NCBI GenBank assembly: GCA_947034885.2
Contig: OX344753.2
Coordinates: 5,270,001 to 5,334,000 of the forward strand
Direction: 5' to 3'
DNA length: 64,000 nucleotides
From: Thuidium tamariscinum
Lineage: Eukaryota > Streptophyta > Bryopsida > Hypnales > Thuidiaceae
Position numbers and translations under genes: made by a program. Each line of letters opens with the position of its first letter. Position 1 is the stretch's first letter. The notes below the pieces were generated by a model. That model had not been told where the DNA came from, ran no database searches, and saw only the letters and a program-made list of their open reading frames with translations. Of this stretch, positions 22,888 through 36,437 are shown piece by piece.

Positions 22888-25800
22888 CATGAAGGGCATG
22901 CAAACATCACATTCTTGAGTAAGTTAGTGCTGGCAAGATCTCTTTGCCACAAATAGTCCTGCTCTGAAGTCTGGGACACTCATTTCTTGCATCTATGACT
23001 TCTACTGGTATTGAATTGAAAGTTCTCCTGTAAATCTTACCGCACTTCAATTTCTTTTGCAGTGCTACTTTTGCAGTGCTAGCACACCTAGCCCAATACT
23101 TCAAGAATGTAGTGGGCAAGGAATTGAGGCCTTATACCCACTTGAGTTGAGTTTAGAGTTTGTTGATGATAGTTCTACTTACTATGTCATGTTGTACATA
23201 ATAGATTGCATGTGCTACCCTTGATAGCCTTATGAGAGGTTGATTCTATTTAGGACTTTATTTAGGACTTGGAAAAGTCATGTTTGTATTTGGAACTTTG
23301 TTGCTTTTACTACAATTTTGTGTCAAATTCATTTATGTATTATTCAAGGTGGTAGCAATAGAACAATCAAGAAGATGCACAATGCTTGCAATGACTATCA
23401 TTCATTTGTTGCTTTCAAATACAACATTTGTAGAATGTCTTAACACATAGGAAATTGCAAATAACATCCTTATAATTTAAATAAATTAAGGTGTACAATA
23501 GTACAAAAGTATATTAGATTTGTCAATTTATAATTTAATATGGATGCTACTTCTATGTATATCAACAATAATTTTTTATATTTAATGATCACAAGTGTAT
23601 GTGATCATGTGATTATGACTTCATGGAAATGATGAAGAAAAAGTCCTTCACTACAAGAACTAACAATGTCTAAATCAACACATAAAAATGAATCGATGAT
23701 ATATATTGGTTATTTCTATCAATTAAGATGTCTTCATTTAGATAATAATCAATACAACTACTGTTGATTTTATTTCATGATTTTGTAAATTTTTACTATT
23801 CAAAAGTTTGTCACATAGGCATAAAATGACATATGTAAGGCTTCCACATCAATATACTCACTACTTTGATTGGACCATAAAATTTAATTTTAGAAAATTT
23901 AGCATTGTATTCAAAGTAGTTGAAGATATATTTGTCAATCGAACTATGAGTGCCACTTAACTTGATATTTGAGGAGGTAGGATGCAAACTCTTTATACAA
24001 GTGGGGTAGTAGGAGGTAGGACAAACTATGTGGGATATGCAAATTAATTACGATGAGTAGGAGCCTCAGTAGGAATTCAACTAATAATTAAGGCAAAATT
24101 AGGAAGTCTACATAGAGTAGAATTTGAAATCTCATTTAGAGGTGATTGTAAGAAACACTTCATGTTTTAGCTCTAAAATAGAATTTTTAGTTCTAAAATA
24201 GAGTTTTTAGCCATAGGATTGGCTTTACTATATAGCATTACCAATACTATACATCAATAGTGCCCCTACATATTTAAGTTGTCAACATAGGGCGCCTACA
24301 AATGTGAAACATTGGTTTAGTACTATCTAGTATTATGAAGTACTATAGACTATTGTAGAGTACTATAGAAGCCATTGGGAATAGAAAATAGTATAAAAGG
24401 GATTTGTGAACCTTTTCATTTTTAATAATTAAATTTTTCTATAAATGTCTTTTAATTGAAGTCTTGAAATGTCAAACAAATTTTTGGAGATGAAATTGAG
24501 TATGATTTACTACCTAATTTATATTTGTTCAAAATTTTCCAAAATAAATTATTCTATTATGCCAAAATAAAGTTTGAAATTCCACCTAGAGTATGTTCAA
24601 CAAATTGCCAAATCAACTGAGCAAATTTTGTTTTTGGTTACAATCACCACATTTTTGTTGATTTCTAATTTTGTTAAGAAATTAAGTAATTGGATTGATA
24701 AATAAAACCTCATTTTTCAACAATCAACACAAATTAGGTTATCTTATGTTGATTAGCGTCCCATTATTTTATAGTCATTCCAATTCTCTTTGAACTCATA
24801 TTCAAAGATTTAACAACTTTCAAATAGCAATGTGACACACCTACAACATGCAAGCCTTAAATGTCTTTGGTATTTTGTAATAGAATCTATGTGGATTTCA
24901 ATGATAAAAACTTAAGGGTTTTGTTGGTATCTATTATTGAACAACAAGTCAAACTTCCAATTGAAAGATAACTATCTTCCTCCAACATTTGATCAATAAA
25001 CATATATAAATCACTCCACTATCTAACCATCAAGAATGCAAATTATCCATTCTTTAAGAGCATGGCTTCCACAATTAGACTTGGTTTCTAACAAGTAGTA
25101 CAATAATAGATCTTTATATACAAACTAACTATTGTAGCTTTTGTTTTGTAAGGACTTAGATTTGTTATTGCAAAAGCTATCAAATATCAAAAATTTAATA
25201 TAATAATTTGTTATTCAAGATACAATTCTCTCTTAAACCATTTCTAAGAAATTTCAACAATTATACAAATAAAAATTCTAGCTAAATAAATAATTGTATT
25301 TCCTTCCATATAATTCTTGTAGCATTAATTGTAGCTACACAATTTATTTCAATCAATGTGCCCGCAATAATAATACTAAAGCACATTGCTTTGGGAATTA
25401 TGCAAACATTCTACCAAATGCATTGATATAGAAGTTCACAATGTTTTAGGCCAAATCAATGAAATGTAGCCTTATAATTTTCACACTATTGCAAATATAT
25501 AGTGTGATTGTTATTCAAATCTCATTTACATTATCCAAATTTCATGCACTTCCATCTTCCTTTATCTAATTCTCATTTCAAATGTTATTAAGCAAATGTT
25601 TACACTACTTTGATCACATTCACCTATTCTTCATCTAAATTTGTGCAAAGGATCTAAGTCAATTTATAACTCTAAGAATAATTAAATTAACTTGTGTAAG
25701 ATGAATACACTCTACATCCACTCCTTTTCCCAAGCCAAACACATCAACTCCCATCTATATATATATCAAAACATTTATGAATTGAAATGTTGAATTTATG

Positions 25801-28200
25801 TACTATAGATAGAGGGCACAATTGGAAAATGATCATTTAGTGGGTATGTCTATCCAACCTTTCTTTAGTTGGCACTATATTTCCATATTATAAAATATAT
25901 TTAAAAAATATCAAATTTGGACCAAAATACCATCTTTTGATCACCATTATAGCCATACAATTTTCTTACCTTAACCTCAAAATGTTTTTGACTACATTTA
26001 TACCAAAATTTGCCTAAAATTTTCATTTCTAATACAAGTACCAAATTCTAGAAAGAAATAATTTGGACACATTTAATTGCAAGATTTTGTAAAAAATTGG
26101 TTGAAAAAGATGTGGAAAAAAAATTTCAAAAATTTCCACTCTATAGATTGCAAAATATTATTGTTTGAACTGACCAAAAAAAATTTCTTGGCCTTACCAA
26201 AAACTTAGTAGTTACACTTCACAAGGTCACATTTATATGCATTTGTATGAAGAAATGTCCATCTTGTTGGTATCTTTTTGGATTCATTCTTCAACTTCAA
26301 GGCAATTTGGTTACATGCTTGAAAATTTCAAATCATTTGGAATTGTACAACATATAGAACAAAAATAATAAATAGGAAGAAGTAGAGAATGATACAAATA
26401 CTATATTGTCAAGAATTTTGTTATGGAATTGAAAAATTGCCAATCCCAATGGTTTTAATTGTATAATAAATAATCTACATATTATGACTTTATTTTTGCA
26501 AAAAGTCTTAAAAATTGAATTAAATGAAAGACTTCAAAGTTTATCTTAGACTAGAAATCTATAGTCTCCCATAACTAAAATACCTTATAACTTGCATCTC
26601 ATTAATCAAAATGGAATAATTCAAAGATATTCATATGTATATATAATTTTTTTTAAATCTCAAATTTTCATTTTAAGAAAGAAAATTTTAAAGAATTATT
26701 TTTGAGTTGCCCAAATTGCCCACCAAGATAATGAAAATTACATATCATTCAATAACTTTTTAACCATACAATCAAAAGTTGTGAAAATTGTTGGGCCTTA
26801 AAGCTACACCTTGCTCACGTATATATTGTGTGAAAATTTCAAAGAAAAGAAACAAATTGTTTTTTGTAGTGAGTTGTTGGAAATCAAAGCTGCCAAAAAT
26901 CATTGACTTGCTAAAAAAATGGTATTTTATCCTTTACAAGTTAATCAGGGAAAACTAGAGCAATTAGAGGACATTCTTCCATGGAAGCATTCAAATAAGG
27001 TCAAAGTCAATAGAGTCATTGATGATGCTATGTTCATTCATAAATTATTTATTCCTATGGTAGTATGTTTTATCAAAACATTGATGAAATTGATATTTTT
27101 TTGAAACAAGTTTCACAAATATTTGGATGAAATATACTATTAAAATTGTTTTAAAGATGAGCATACCATTGTGAATGATTGAATGTCTATTAATCATCTC
27201 CTATTGTGTCCTTGGTAAGTAGTAGCAAGGCCTACACATAAGACAATAATAGGGCTTGTTTGGCTTTAGATATGAAGGCTTAAAGTTTCAAATTTGTTCC
27301 CACTTGCTTTTATATATGGTGCAAGGCCAACAAAATCTACAATCTAAGCCCTTGCAGTTTTGTGACCACCATTTTTATCTAAACAAATGAAAAGGGAGAT
27401 GCCAAACTTAGCTTGTCCACTATATAGTGCAATCTCTTAGCAACCTCTTTTATACCTTCTTCATAAAGCCTTGTCTTTTATCTTTTGCCACAAAGGAAAG
27501 GATTTTTTTGGAAACTTGATAGTAAGCTAGGATTTGTAGGTTTTTAGATCCCCCCTTAAATTCTATTTAAATCCACTACATTCTACTCTAGGTTATATCA
27601 CTAAGACAAAGAAAGGTCATTTGGCAAGGCAAGAAGCAAAAGAGGTACAACTATAAGTAAGGGATGGCAGGGGGCTTGCAACTCAACAACTGAAGTTCAA
27701 TCCAACCTTCATTGTACCTCATGAATGTAGGCCAAGAATTGCCTCTTGCACTTTTGGGAGTCTCAATGTGACCAAATAGATTGTTGCAAGTGAAACTCCC
27801 CCCTAGTTGTTCGCTAAAGAAAAAATCAAATCTCCAAGCTCTCTAAAACAAGGTAAGATTGTGGCAAACAATTGGCCTCACATTTGTTAGTTGACACTTG
27901 CCATTTTCAATACCTTGCAAGAAAAACCTTGTGTACATTAACCTTGAAGCGCGTCGACATCCATATTCTGGACAATGAACAGAGGGCTTCAAGGCATTGT
28001 TTCATCCAATTAACTTCTCATTTATCAAATGTAACACTTGAATCTAGAAAAGACAACCTTCCTTAATGACCAAATTCATTAAATTCTGGTAAATGATATA
28101 TTTGTACAAAGCTATAAGCAAAAATGTGCGAAAATTCTAAAAAGGATTGAGACGCTTCAGGATTAACTGTCTTTGTGAGCCAATCTACCTAATCCATGAC
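22888..28200. other. AT-rich gene desert
   Basis: About 5.3 kb with no convincing ORF (longest stray frames about 60-70 codons), no RNA gene and no complete repeat recognised. A possible decayed terminus of family 5 (GGTGATTGTAAGAAACACTT) lies near 24144 without a visible partner. The rest is probably degraded repeat DNA. Confidence 0.45.
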
Positions 28201-29454
28201 AGTCGTAGATATTTCAAGGAACCTGTTACTTGTTCCTAGATACGGGATGCATTTCGAGCGTGCACCGTTCGTGTGTACACCTCCTGCCCCAAACATCACT
28301 TGATTTTTGGAAAATGGCTGCCCATGGTGGCGCTGCAGGTCTCCCCAATCATACAGCGCGCGTCAGGTCAGGGAGGACAGCAGCCGCCCTTGCAGCCCTC
28401 CTGCAGTGGGTCTGCCACTCTGCCTGCCTGCCTGCCAGACCCCTCCCCACCCCGCGTCAGAGCAAGTCGTGCACCGTAAGCTCTTGTCCGGCTCCATCCA
28501 CCATGTGCACGCCACTAAAGTATAAGCCAGCCACTTGCATTGCCCTGCAATGCGCACATTGTCCCTTCACTTCCAACAACCGATCCATCACTAGCAGATC
28601 GATCGACCTTCACATACATACATAGCCTAGATGAGTTTGCAATTGAAGCTACACGCGCGGCCCTAGCTAGCTGGAACTTCCGGTAATTGGACGAGCAAGT
28701 AGCCGAGTAAACGCGGTGCAATTCAATCGAGCGAGCTGGAGCTAGCTGACTGGAGCTTGAGCGAGCGAGACAGCTCCACTTGTGTGCTTGTACTATACCG
28801 GTACCCATCTCTCGATCAACAGAGAGGCAATAGCAGGATCGATTGACTTTGAACGCCGTCCTTCACTTGCATTTGAAGTACGTTAATTGCATTCAAGTAA
28901 TGGCCGGTTAGTGGGAATGAATGAATGAATGAATGTGCAGTGCGTGGGCATGCAGTAACTCTCGGGCTGGGTGGTCGGTTCAATTTTGTGTCGTCGTCAG
29001 CTCCGTTGCATTTGTGATTGCAAGGATCGGAGTCGATCGATCGTTTGAGTGTCGATCGTTCCAGTGAGAATGAGTTTTGGAACTACCAGAAATTGTTCTT
29101 GAGAGTTGGAGCTAGTACGTCGTGTGTCAGAGAGTGCACTGACAGGATTCATTTGTTGGGCTTGCGTTCAATAGGACCGGTGAGGCTAGGGGTTTACTCG
29201 TTTTCATCTTGCCTGTTGATTCTGGGTTCATGGTCGCGCTTGTATACGTAGCTCTTTTGAGATCGATTCGCCTGCAGGTTAATCGATTTTTTGCTCGTAG
29301 GGGTAGATGTCGATAAGTGAAAAGATCAAGGACTTTGCATTTGCTCGCCATACCCAAGGTCAGGAAAGAAACTGTCCAGCAATCGTCAGTTGACAACAGT
29401 GAACTAGTAGGGCGTTTAGCAAATCTTAACCTCGTCGACCTTGGAATACGCTCC
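28201..29454 (+). promoter_or_regulatory. Promoter and 5' leader region of the pectin methylesterase gene
   Basis: A sharp shift to GC-rich sequence at about 28280-28800 with CTGC/GCC-rich runs, a GAATGAATGAATGAATG simple repeat near 28916, and GATCGATCGATCG near 29035. Several frames of 65-100 codons occur on both strands but none is family-like. Best read as promoter plus leader; the transcription start is not placed. Confidence 0.35.
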
Positions 29455-32400
29455 ATGGGCAGGACAGCGTCCACGGGTGCGCAGCTGTGGAGCAAGGCGA
29501 GGAACGTGGTGTCCGCGGTGGGAGCATTCCAGCGCCCGTCCTCCAAAGCAGGTGGACTGCTCAGCAATCCCAACAGGAGCTACTACAATCGCTCAGCGAT
29601 CATGACGGAATCGTCGTCCACGTCGCCCCCAAGAAAACGCTCCAAGAAGGGATGCATTGCCTTGAGTGCCTGCCTCGTCTTCATCGCAGTGGCGGTCATC
29701 GTCGGAACCGCGGTTGGGGTTACTGAATCCAAGAAACATCACAGCGGAGGCGGCGATGGCGACCCCAATGCGTACTCTGTTTTCGGCATTTGCAGCAGAA
29801 CTTTGTAAGTTTCGAAGAAAATTTCCCTTACTATCTCTCTTTCTTCAACCTTTCTACTTCGAAACTGTCGTGGAGCCCCTACTTAAACCTCTTGAACATT
29901 TCCACCTGGGATCTCAATCGATTTTCTATGACGTAGTTTGAATGTCGGGTTGCTATAGGCAAATGGTAGTCGGTGTCGGATATTCTACAATGTCGTTTCA
30001 GAGAACATTTACCATAAGAAGGAAATCTTGGGTTTATATAGGTATCCGGAAGTGTGTAACGAAACGCTCTACGGCGCCGACACAAGTAACCCCCAGAACT
30101 ACGTAACAATAGCGTTGCGGGCAGCCATGGCGGCCTTAAACGAGTCAGTTGTGGCAGTGGATAAGCTCCGGTCGTCGTCCCCAGTCAAGAACGGAACACA
30201 ATACTCCGCACTAGTTACGTGCAAAGCGGTTCTCACCGACTGCCTGGAACAAGTGAACGCCTCCTTGTCGCGTGTATCGAATTTAAACCTACAGTCCCTG
30301 AAACCCGAGCTCGGCGACATCCAACAATACATGGCGGCCGCTGTAACCTACCAAGACACATGCCTCGATGCCGTGCAGGACTTCGGTGTCTGGAATAAAA
30401 GCGATGAATTGGACGGAGCACATGGCATTTGGGTGACCAAGCTCCTCAGCAATGGACTGTCGTTGGTGAACTCGCTTGTGAAGGTTACCAATTGGGGCCA
30501 AGTGTTGCGCCATAGCCGACGGCGTCTACTGAGCTTCAATGAAATGGAGGGTGAGTTTCCTCACTGGCTCTCCAGAGATGGACGTCGGTTGCTGCAAGCG
30601 TCGTCGAATCCGACGCCGAATGCTGTCGTTGCCGCGGATGGCTCAGGGAAATTCACTTCGATTCAAGCTGCAGTGAATGCCGCCCCGACATCCGGGACCC
30701 GGTGGGTGATTTACGTGAAGAAGGGTGTTTATAGCGAGTATGTTAGTGTGCCGAAGGGGAATAAGAACCTCATGATTTATGGAGATGGGCCTGGGCAGAC
30801 GATTATCACTGGGAGTAAGAGTGTGAAAGGCAGCGGTGTGACCACTTTCTTATCTGCCACTTTCGGTAAATCACTATTACTTGAATTGAATCCTCTGCGT
30901 GTATGAATTCAGCCTGAGATGTAGAATTTAGTAGATCACTTCGGGCGAGCTTAGCCTCTTTTGAATTTGAGCTTGTGGTGAATAGATATGTCATATCGAG
31001 ATCAGGATAGGCACTAACTAGAATATTTGATGAGATATAAGCATTGTGTAAATCTCATTTAGGGTACTCGATGTCAGATGGCCCGTCATGACTGGCACAT
31101 CTGCATTGGGCTTCAATGTTTTCGTGAACAGGTCGGGGAAGGGGCTCGACGCGAGACTTATAGATGCAGTAGTCGGAAATTGCCACTGAGATTAGCCGTT
31201 AATAATGTCGAAGTACCGGCATTGAACATGAGGTAATTTTTGGGATCCGTGATTTGTTTTTGCAGCGGTGGTTGCACCTGGATTCATCGGGAAAGGCATG
31301 ACGATTCGAAACACAGCAGGTCCCAATGGGGAGCAAGCTGTGGCGTTGAGAGCTGGAGGGGACCAGCAAGCTTTCTCGAATGTAAATCTGGAAGGCTATC
31401 AGGTACTGCTCAAGTCGGTCTAACATTGAAATCTTGCAAATTCAAGTGCATTTGAACAACCCGCTCTAAAGGCGTATTTAACTGTTCATCCAGGGTCTAC
31501 TTCTAAGCTCACAGAAGAACAAATGGGATTCGAAATGAACTCACACGAATTCACAACTTACCATTTGGAAGTTGTCCAGTAAGATATGCACATGACAAGA
31601 CAGATTCACAGTGTTCGAATGTGTAATGGCGGAGTGTTTCGTTAAAGCATTTTCCTTCCATTGCTCAAGTAGCCCAGGGGCAGACTTAACAAAATCATCA
31701 ATTAACCCGTAAAGGCCCAGCAGTCGTAGAAGCCCGAATTGTGTCTCCTTGATGTTTTTTTATGAGCAATCTTTTTCTATCAGATTTTGTTTTTTGAGCA
31801 GACTCCCTAGTTGGGCCTGGGGCCTCTCTTTTGTCCGATTTTATGCCATTTTCGACCATGTCATGCAATATTCTTCACTGATTTTGGTAATGTAAAATTT
31901 GATTGCAATTTGATCATACAAGTCGATCATAAATAAACCATGGATCCTTTGGTACTGTAGGGGTTATATATTTCCATCCTGATGTACGAAATTACTCAAC
32001 CCGTATTGATGCACAACCACCCAATTTCTAAAAATGTCAAATATATTAACTTGAAGTTGAATGATCTCTCATCCTCACGCAGGACACTCTCTACGCCCAC
32101 ACGCTTCGCCAATTCTACTCAGGGTGCACAATCATAGGCACAATAGACTACATATTCGGCAACGCAGCAGCGGTGTTTCAGAATTGTAACCTACAAGCCC
32201 GCCTGGGGAAGGCGAGTTCACAGAACATTTACACAGCCAGTGGGCGAACAGACCCTGGGCAGAACACAGGGCTGTCATTCCTATCCTGCACAGTGGGGGC
32301 TGCTCCGGGGCTTCCAGATTCATACCCCACCTACTTAGGACGGCCGTGGAAGCCGTACGCCCAAACGGTCTTCATCAAATCCACTCTGGCCAAGTGTGTC

Positions 32401-32780
32401 AACCCAGCAGGTCGGTGTTTACAGACATTCAAGTCTCTGTTTTTCCTATAACCACGAAATTCCTTCAAACTTTGACCATGGTTGGAAAATCAAACGATTT
32501 TATTTCATCAATTCCTGTATACTAAACGTTAATTGCAACTGACTCTCCTTGAACCACGCACACTGCAGGTTGGCTGCTGTGGAACAATGACCCGAACTCA
32601 GGCAAGACTGTGAACTACGGCGAGTATGGCAACACAGGTCCAGGCGCCAACCCCGCGAGCCGTGTCAGCTGGAGTCGACAGATCTCCGTCACCGAGGCAA
32701 GCAAGTTCACGGTGGGCAGTTTCATTGCAGGCCAGGAATGGTTACCTGCCACGGCCATAGCTTTCAACAACGCTCTCTAG
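29455..32780 (+). CDS. PME: Pro-pectin methylesterase (PMEI domain plus pectinesterase domain)
   Basis: Exons 29455-29804, 30042-30865, 31266-31402, 32083-32410 and 32569-32780 join in frame to 616 aa. The start is the first ATG in the frame. Residues 1-66 are basic and Ser-rich, and 67-90 form one membrane anchor, so it is a type II secretory-pathway protein. Residues about 111-290 are the inhibitor-like pro-domain with its conserved cysteines. Two RRLL processing sites (277-280 and 298-301) precede the catalytic domain from about 310. Catalytic-domain marks: QAVALR (Gln415), YQDTLY (Gln437, Asp438), DYIFGNAA (Asp459) and LGRPW (Arg524), matching the known Gln-Gln-Asp-Asp-Arg set. The enzyme de-esterifies cell-wall homogalacturonan after release from the pro-domain. 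Flanks are non-coding. Confidence 0.93.
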
Positions 32781-33459
32781 GGTGCGCGCGTGAATGAATG
32801 ATCTCTTCCGGATCCTTCAATTAATTTCTGTCTGTATTTATAGCACATTAATTGGATTGAGTGCGTTTGCAGTAAGGTACTCTTTGATTTGAGGACCTCG
32901 CTAAGTAGCTAGTGTGTATTTTTCTCCCGATTTTTCTACATTGGTGTGTCGATCAGTCCTCAATAGATCGAGAACGAGCTCTGCTGATCGAGGCTGGATA
33001 TTAATGTGATATGGTAATTGGTGGCGCGCGAAGTGCTGTGATGTAGTTCATTATGTATTTCTCGATCTATTTCACTGACCTCGTCAGTCAGGGATCGAAA
33101 CTCAGCTGGTAATTGCTGATCTTTCGACAAGATTGTAGTGCCTGTGCTTAGTTAGTCGACATGGCTACCTGGTCAATAAATCAAGCGAACCAGTTTACTT
33201 GCTTGTGGGTTTAATTAGGCCAGTTAGTCAGTGATGGAAATGTCGACTTGTAAACTTCCTATCATTCACAATATTTTGGCATGTATCAGGCTCCATGAAT
33301 ATTGGCCACGGCAGTTGATTGGTTTTCAATTCCTCGATCTTTTACTAGTTATTGATGAATCTTTATTTATGAATCAAGCAGACTTGTTGTGAGAACTTGA
33401 ATTGTATGTTCTCGATGTTCTTTTATTTTTCATTGATGTGATTCAGAACTGTAACTTAA
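32781..33459. other. 3' flank of the pectin methylesterase gene
   Basis: Likely 3' UTR (an AATAAA-type signal near 33176) followed by unique intergenic DNA. Nothing else is recognised before the TTAA-flanked element at 33460. Confidence 0.4.
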
Positions 33460-34072
33460 CCCTTGAAAGGCCCTTGGGGTCCCCTCTTCATGCCTTGTTT
33501 TTTAGCCTTAAGGGAGAAACACCCATTTCCGTCCCTGTACCTATTCCTAGTCCTTAGAGTGTCACTAAATCTGTCCATGAGCGTCCATTAAAGTGTCTGA
33601 CAAGTGTTTAACTCTAATTTGATGACGCAGTTGTAAGACACATGTATAATTTTCATTCACTGACAATTGATTTCAGCAGAGTTCAGTTTAGGGTACACCT
33701 ATAGGACGGTTCCAGTGGTCTAGGGAGCCAACTCTTTGAAAATTTGTAGAAATTACATATTGATTCCAAAAAATTTAATTTTTTTTTTGAATATTCATGA
33801 TTTTCTCTCGCTAATACTAGAAAAATATCAGTTTTAGAAAAAGATGCCTCCAACCATGCTGAATTCCTTATTCGGACGGTTTTGGGTGTTTCCACTGTAC
33901 AACTCTTCAATTGTGGTGTAATATATGAATTGTGATACATTGTTATTTACCTACTATCATGGGCATTATTTTACTTTTTATTGCAAAGTATTTGGTCAAT
34001 GTTTTTTGATCAAATATTGTTGTATTCATAATATACTATATGGTTGCAAAGGGCTTTGAGGCCCTTCAAGGG
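33460..34072. mobile_element. TTAA-flanked CCC-terminal element, carrying a nested MITE
   Basis: Left end TTAA + CCCTTGAAAGGCCC (TTAA at 33456-33459). The right end reads GGCCCTTCAAGGG followed by TTTA (34073-34076), i.e. TTAA with one change. TTAA target sites with CCC-starting TIRs are typical of the piggyBac superfamily (Kolobok also uses TTAA). Removing the 387-bp insertion at 33511-33897 and its TA leaves a core of only about 224 bp, so it is non-autonomous. Confidence 0.6.
33511..33897 (+). mobile_element. 387-bp TA-flanked TIR element, family 4, copy 1 (nested)
   Basis: TA on both sides (33509-33510 and 33898-33899). Left terminus AGGGAGAAACACCC, right terminus (reverse complement) CAGTGGAAACACCC; further in, the TIRs continue to CCGTCC. 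A near-identical copy lies inverted at 49170-49512. High similarity between copies implies recent activity. Non-coding. Confidence 0.82.
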
Positions 34073-36170
34073 TTTATTATAATTATACATACTATAGATA
34101 CAAGTTGCATTGATTGTGATGTAGTTGGTGTGTCTCCCATATTAATTTTTGTATGCAATATTATTCAAGATTGGAGGTAGGGTATTAATGTCTATCCATT
34201 GAAGAGAAGAGTATGACTATTCAACTATGTCTACAGTAGGAGGCTCAAAAAGCACATGGTCATTTGGAGTTGTTCCTAGGGAAGGCAAACAAATAATGTG
34301 TAGAAGTTCTTAAATGAAGCAATGTCTGTGTGGTGAGAGGATGTAGGTTCCTTGTGCTTGGTTTCTATCTGTTAGCAGCTCACTACTAGTGATCCAATGA
34401 TTGGTTCTTACTTCTATTGTTGGTGGGAATAACCTTTTGAAAAAATAATAATTTCTATAATAGTGGCGTCTCCATTCTTAGAGGATGTGGTTTGATGTGC
34501 ACAATTTCCAACTGACATGGGGACTACTCTAGTTGTTGTTTTTAAACAAATGAAATGGAAGACCACTCTAGTTTTGATTTCATGAGGACACCATTCAAAT
34601 TTTATGAGTACTTTGCACTACTACCTTGGTTACTTCTTGGACTTACTTGCTCTATTAAAAGCCATGTTGCAACTGAGAATTGCTGCAACCTATGAGCAAT
34701 AATAAGTACCTATGCACTTTTACTTCATTAAATCATAGTTTATTCATTTTGGTCCAGAAAATTTTGATTCTACTTGCTTTAGAATTGCTCTTTACTTCTT
34801 TATCCACCAAAATCAAGCAAATCCCATTAGCTTGTACACTATCTTTTGCATAGGTATCTTTGTCCTTAGATGGACATTTTATGAGCCCCCTACCATATGT
34901 AACATCATGATGACTTCCTTTCATTGTTCCACTTTCTTAAGCACATTGTTAATTCTCTTCACTTTTTCTTAATTATGTCAATGAATCATGTCAATGTTTC
35001 TTTAAACTTGTACTTTTGGTTGGATTTTCACCAATGACACAATGGTATAATAATGTATTTCTTGGATCAAAGTTGAACGAGGGGAGCATCCAATCCTAGA
35101 TTAGCTATTAGGTAATGAGTAATGAGTATTGTTAACCCTCCAATCCCTCAAGATCCAACAACTTTTTGACAATGAAGGTTTTCAATGAATTGTGCTACTT
35201 TGATATTTTTTTGCAGATAGATGTGATTGGAATTCATAATTCCAACCATACAAAAGTAAATACTACTTAGTCTAATATATATGTCTTATAGAAAATTTTG
35301 ATTGTTGAATTTTTTAGATTATAACAATATTCTATGATCAACTTCATAGGCAAAAAATGTTGATTTTAGAGAAGTCTTTTTTAATAAAATATGAAGAATG
35401 CTTTTTTAACCCCCTAAAAAAATTGTCTAGGAATTTAAGGTAAATGTGGTATTTTATTATTTCAAAATTTCAAAATAAAAAGCTTTTTCAAATTTGTACA
35501 CATTTTCAAATAGAATGAATAGAAAGCCAAAATTAACCAAATTGGATCCTACAAAAATTTAAAAAATTTAGATATGTATAAATTTTTAAAAATTTAATAA
35601 TTGATATTATTAACATATTGTTTGGAACATCTTCAAAAAATTTGTAATCATTCTAATTATTTTGTATTCTTAATCACATTAGATTGAACTTTTTGTTTTT
35701 AAAATTTCTAAAAATAAAAATTTGAAAACCTTTCTCCAAATCTTGTTTATTTGTGTAGATTGAAGACTTAAAATGTCTGAAAAATGTGATTTTTTTCCAT
35801 CTCTACTACTCTTTCATTGAAAAAACATTATATTTGTTCCCTTTGTCTATCAAACTACATTACCTAAATAAATTTCTTCATTCTTCTCACATTCAAATTT
35901 TGAAAATCATAAAATTAAACAAGTATATAAACTTTTTATTCTACAAGATCCTACTTTACAAAATATTGACTTTTATTTCACCCTACTAAGAATTTACCAT
36001 TGAAAATTTGAAGAGGATGCATTAAGTCCCTTTGGTTCTTGAAGGATTAAGGATGAAGAAGACCATATTTGGGTACAAGCATGCTTGGGGTACCCCACAA
36101 ATGGCGTCACACAATCAAATTCACTAAGATTCATTTCTTTAATATAGATTAAAATACAATTCTAGTATTA
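34073..36170. other. AT-rich intergenic DNA
   Basis: No gene, RNA or delimited repeat recognised. A-T runs and short stray frames only. Confidence 0.45.
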
Positions 36171-36437
36171 GAAGAAATTTGAGGGGTGTGAGAGATTGCG
36201 AGTTCCTGCAGTCTGGTACTACAGAATCGCAAGAATCTGATGTGGCAAGAATAGTGCCATGTAATTTTACTTTTTTGAATTTTTTTTGCATTTCGGGACC
36301 CTAATTTGTTTGTTTTTTGTTTTGTTTTTTTTCCTGAAAATGCCAACCTAACAACTCCCCGGTTGTTTTGGGAATTGTTTCAGAAATAGTTTTGAGAATA
36401 GTCCCATAACGGCCCTTTAGAGGCTCCAAATTACATC
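36171..36437 (-). mobile_element. 267-bp MITE, family 2, copy B
   Basis: Imperfect termini GAAGAAATTTGAGG and (reverse complement) GATGTAATTTGGAGCC, with TA at 36169-36170 and 36438-36439. Reverse complement aligns with 2004-2279, including GGGCCGTT and the GGGTCC-A-rich centre. More diverged than copy A, so older. Confidence 0.68.

Noticed and set aside
24144-24170. Possible family 5 terminus in the AT-rich desert
   Set aside because: Only one end is seen, with mismatches, no partner and no TSD, so it is not reported as an element.
28230-28808. Several 65-130 codon frames on both strands upstream of PME
   Set aside because: They are mutually overlapping frames in a GC-rich promoter, with compositional bias only and no domain-like pattern.
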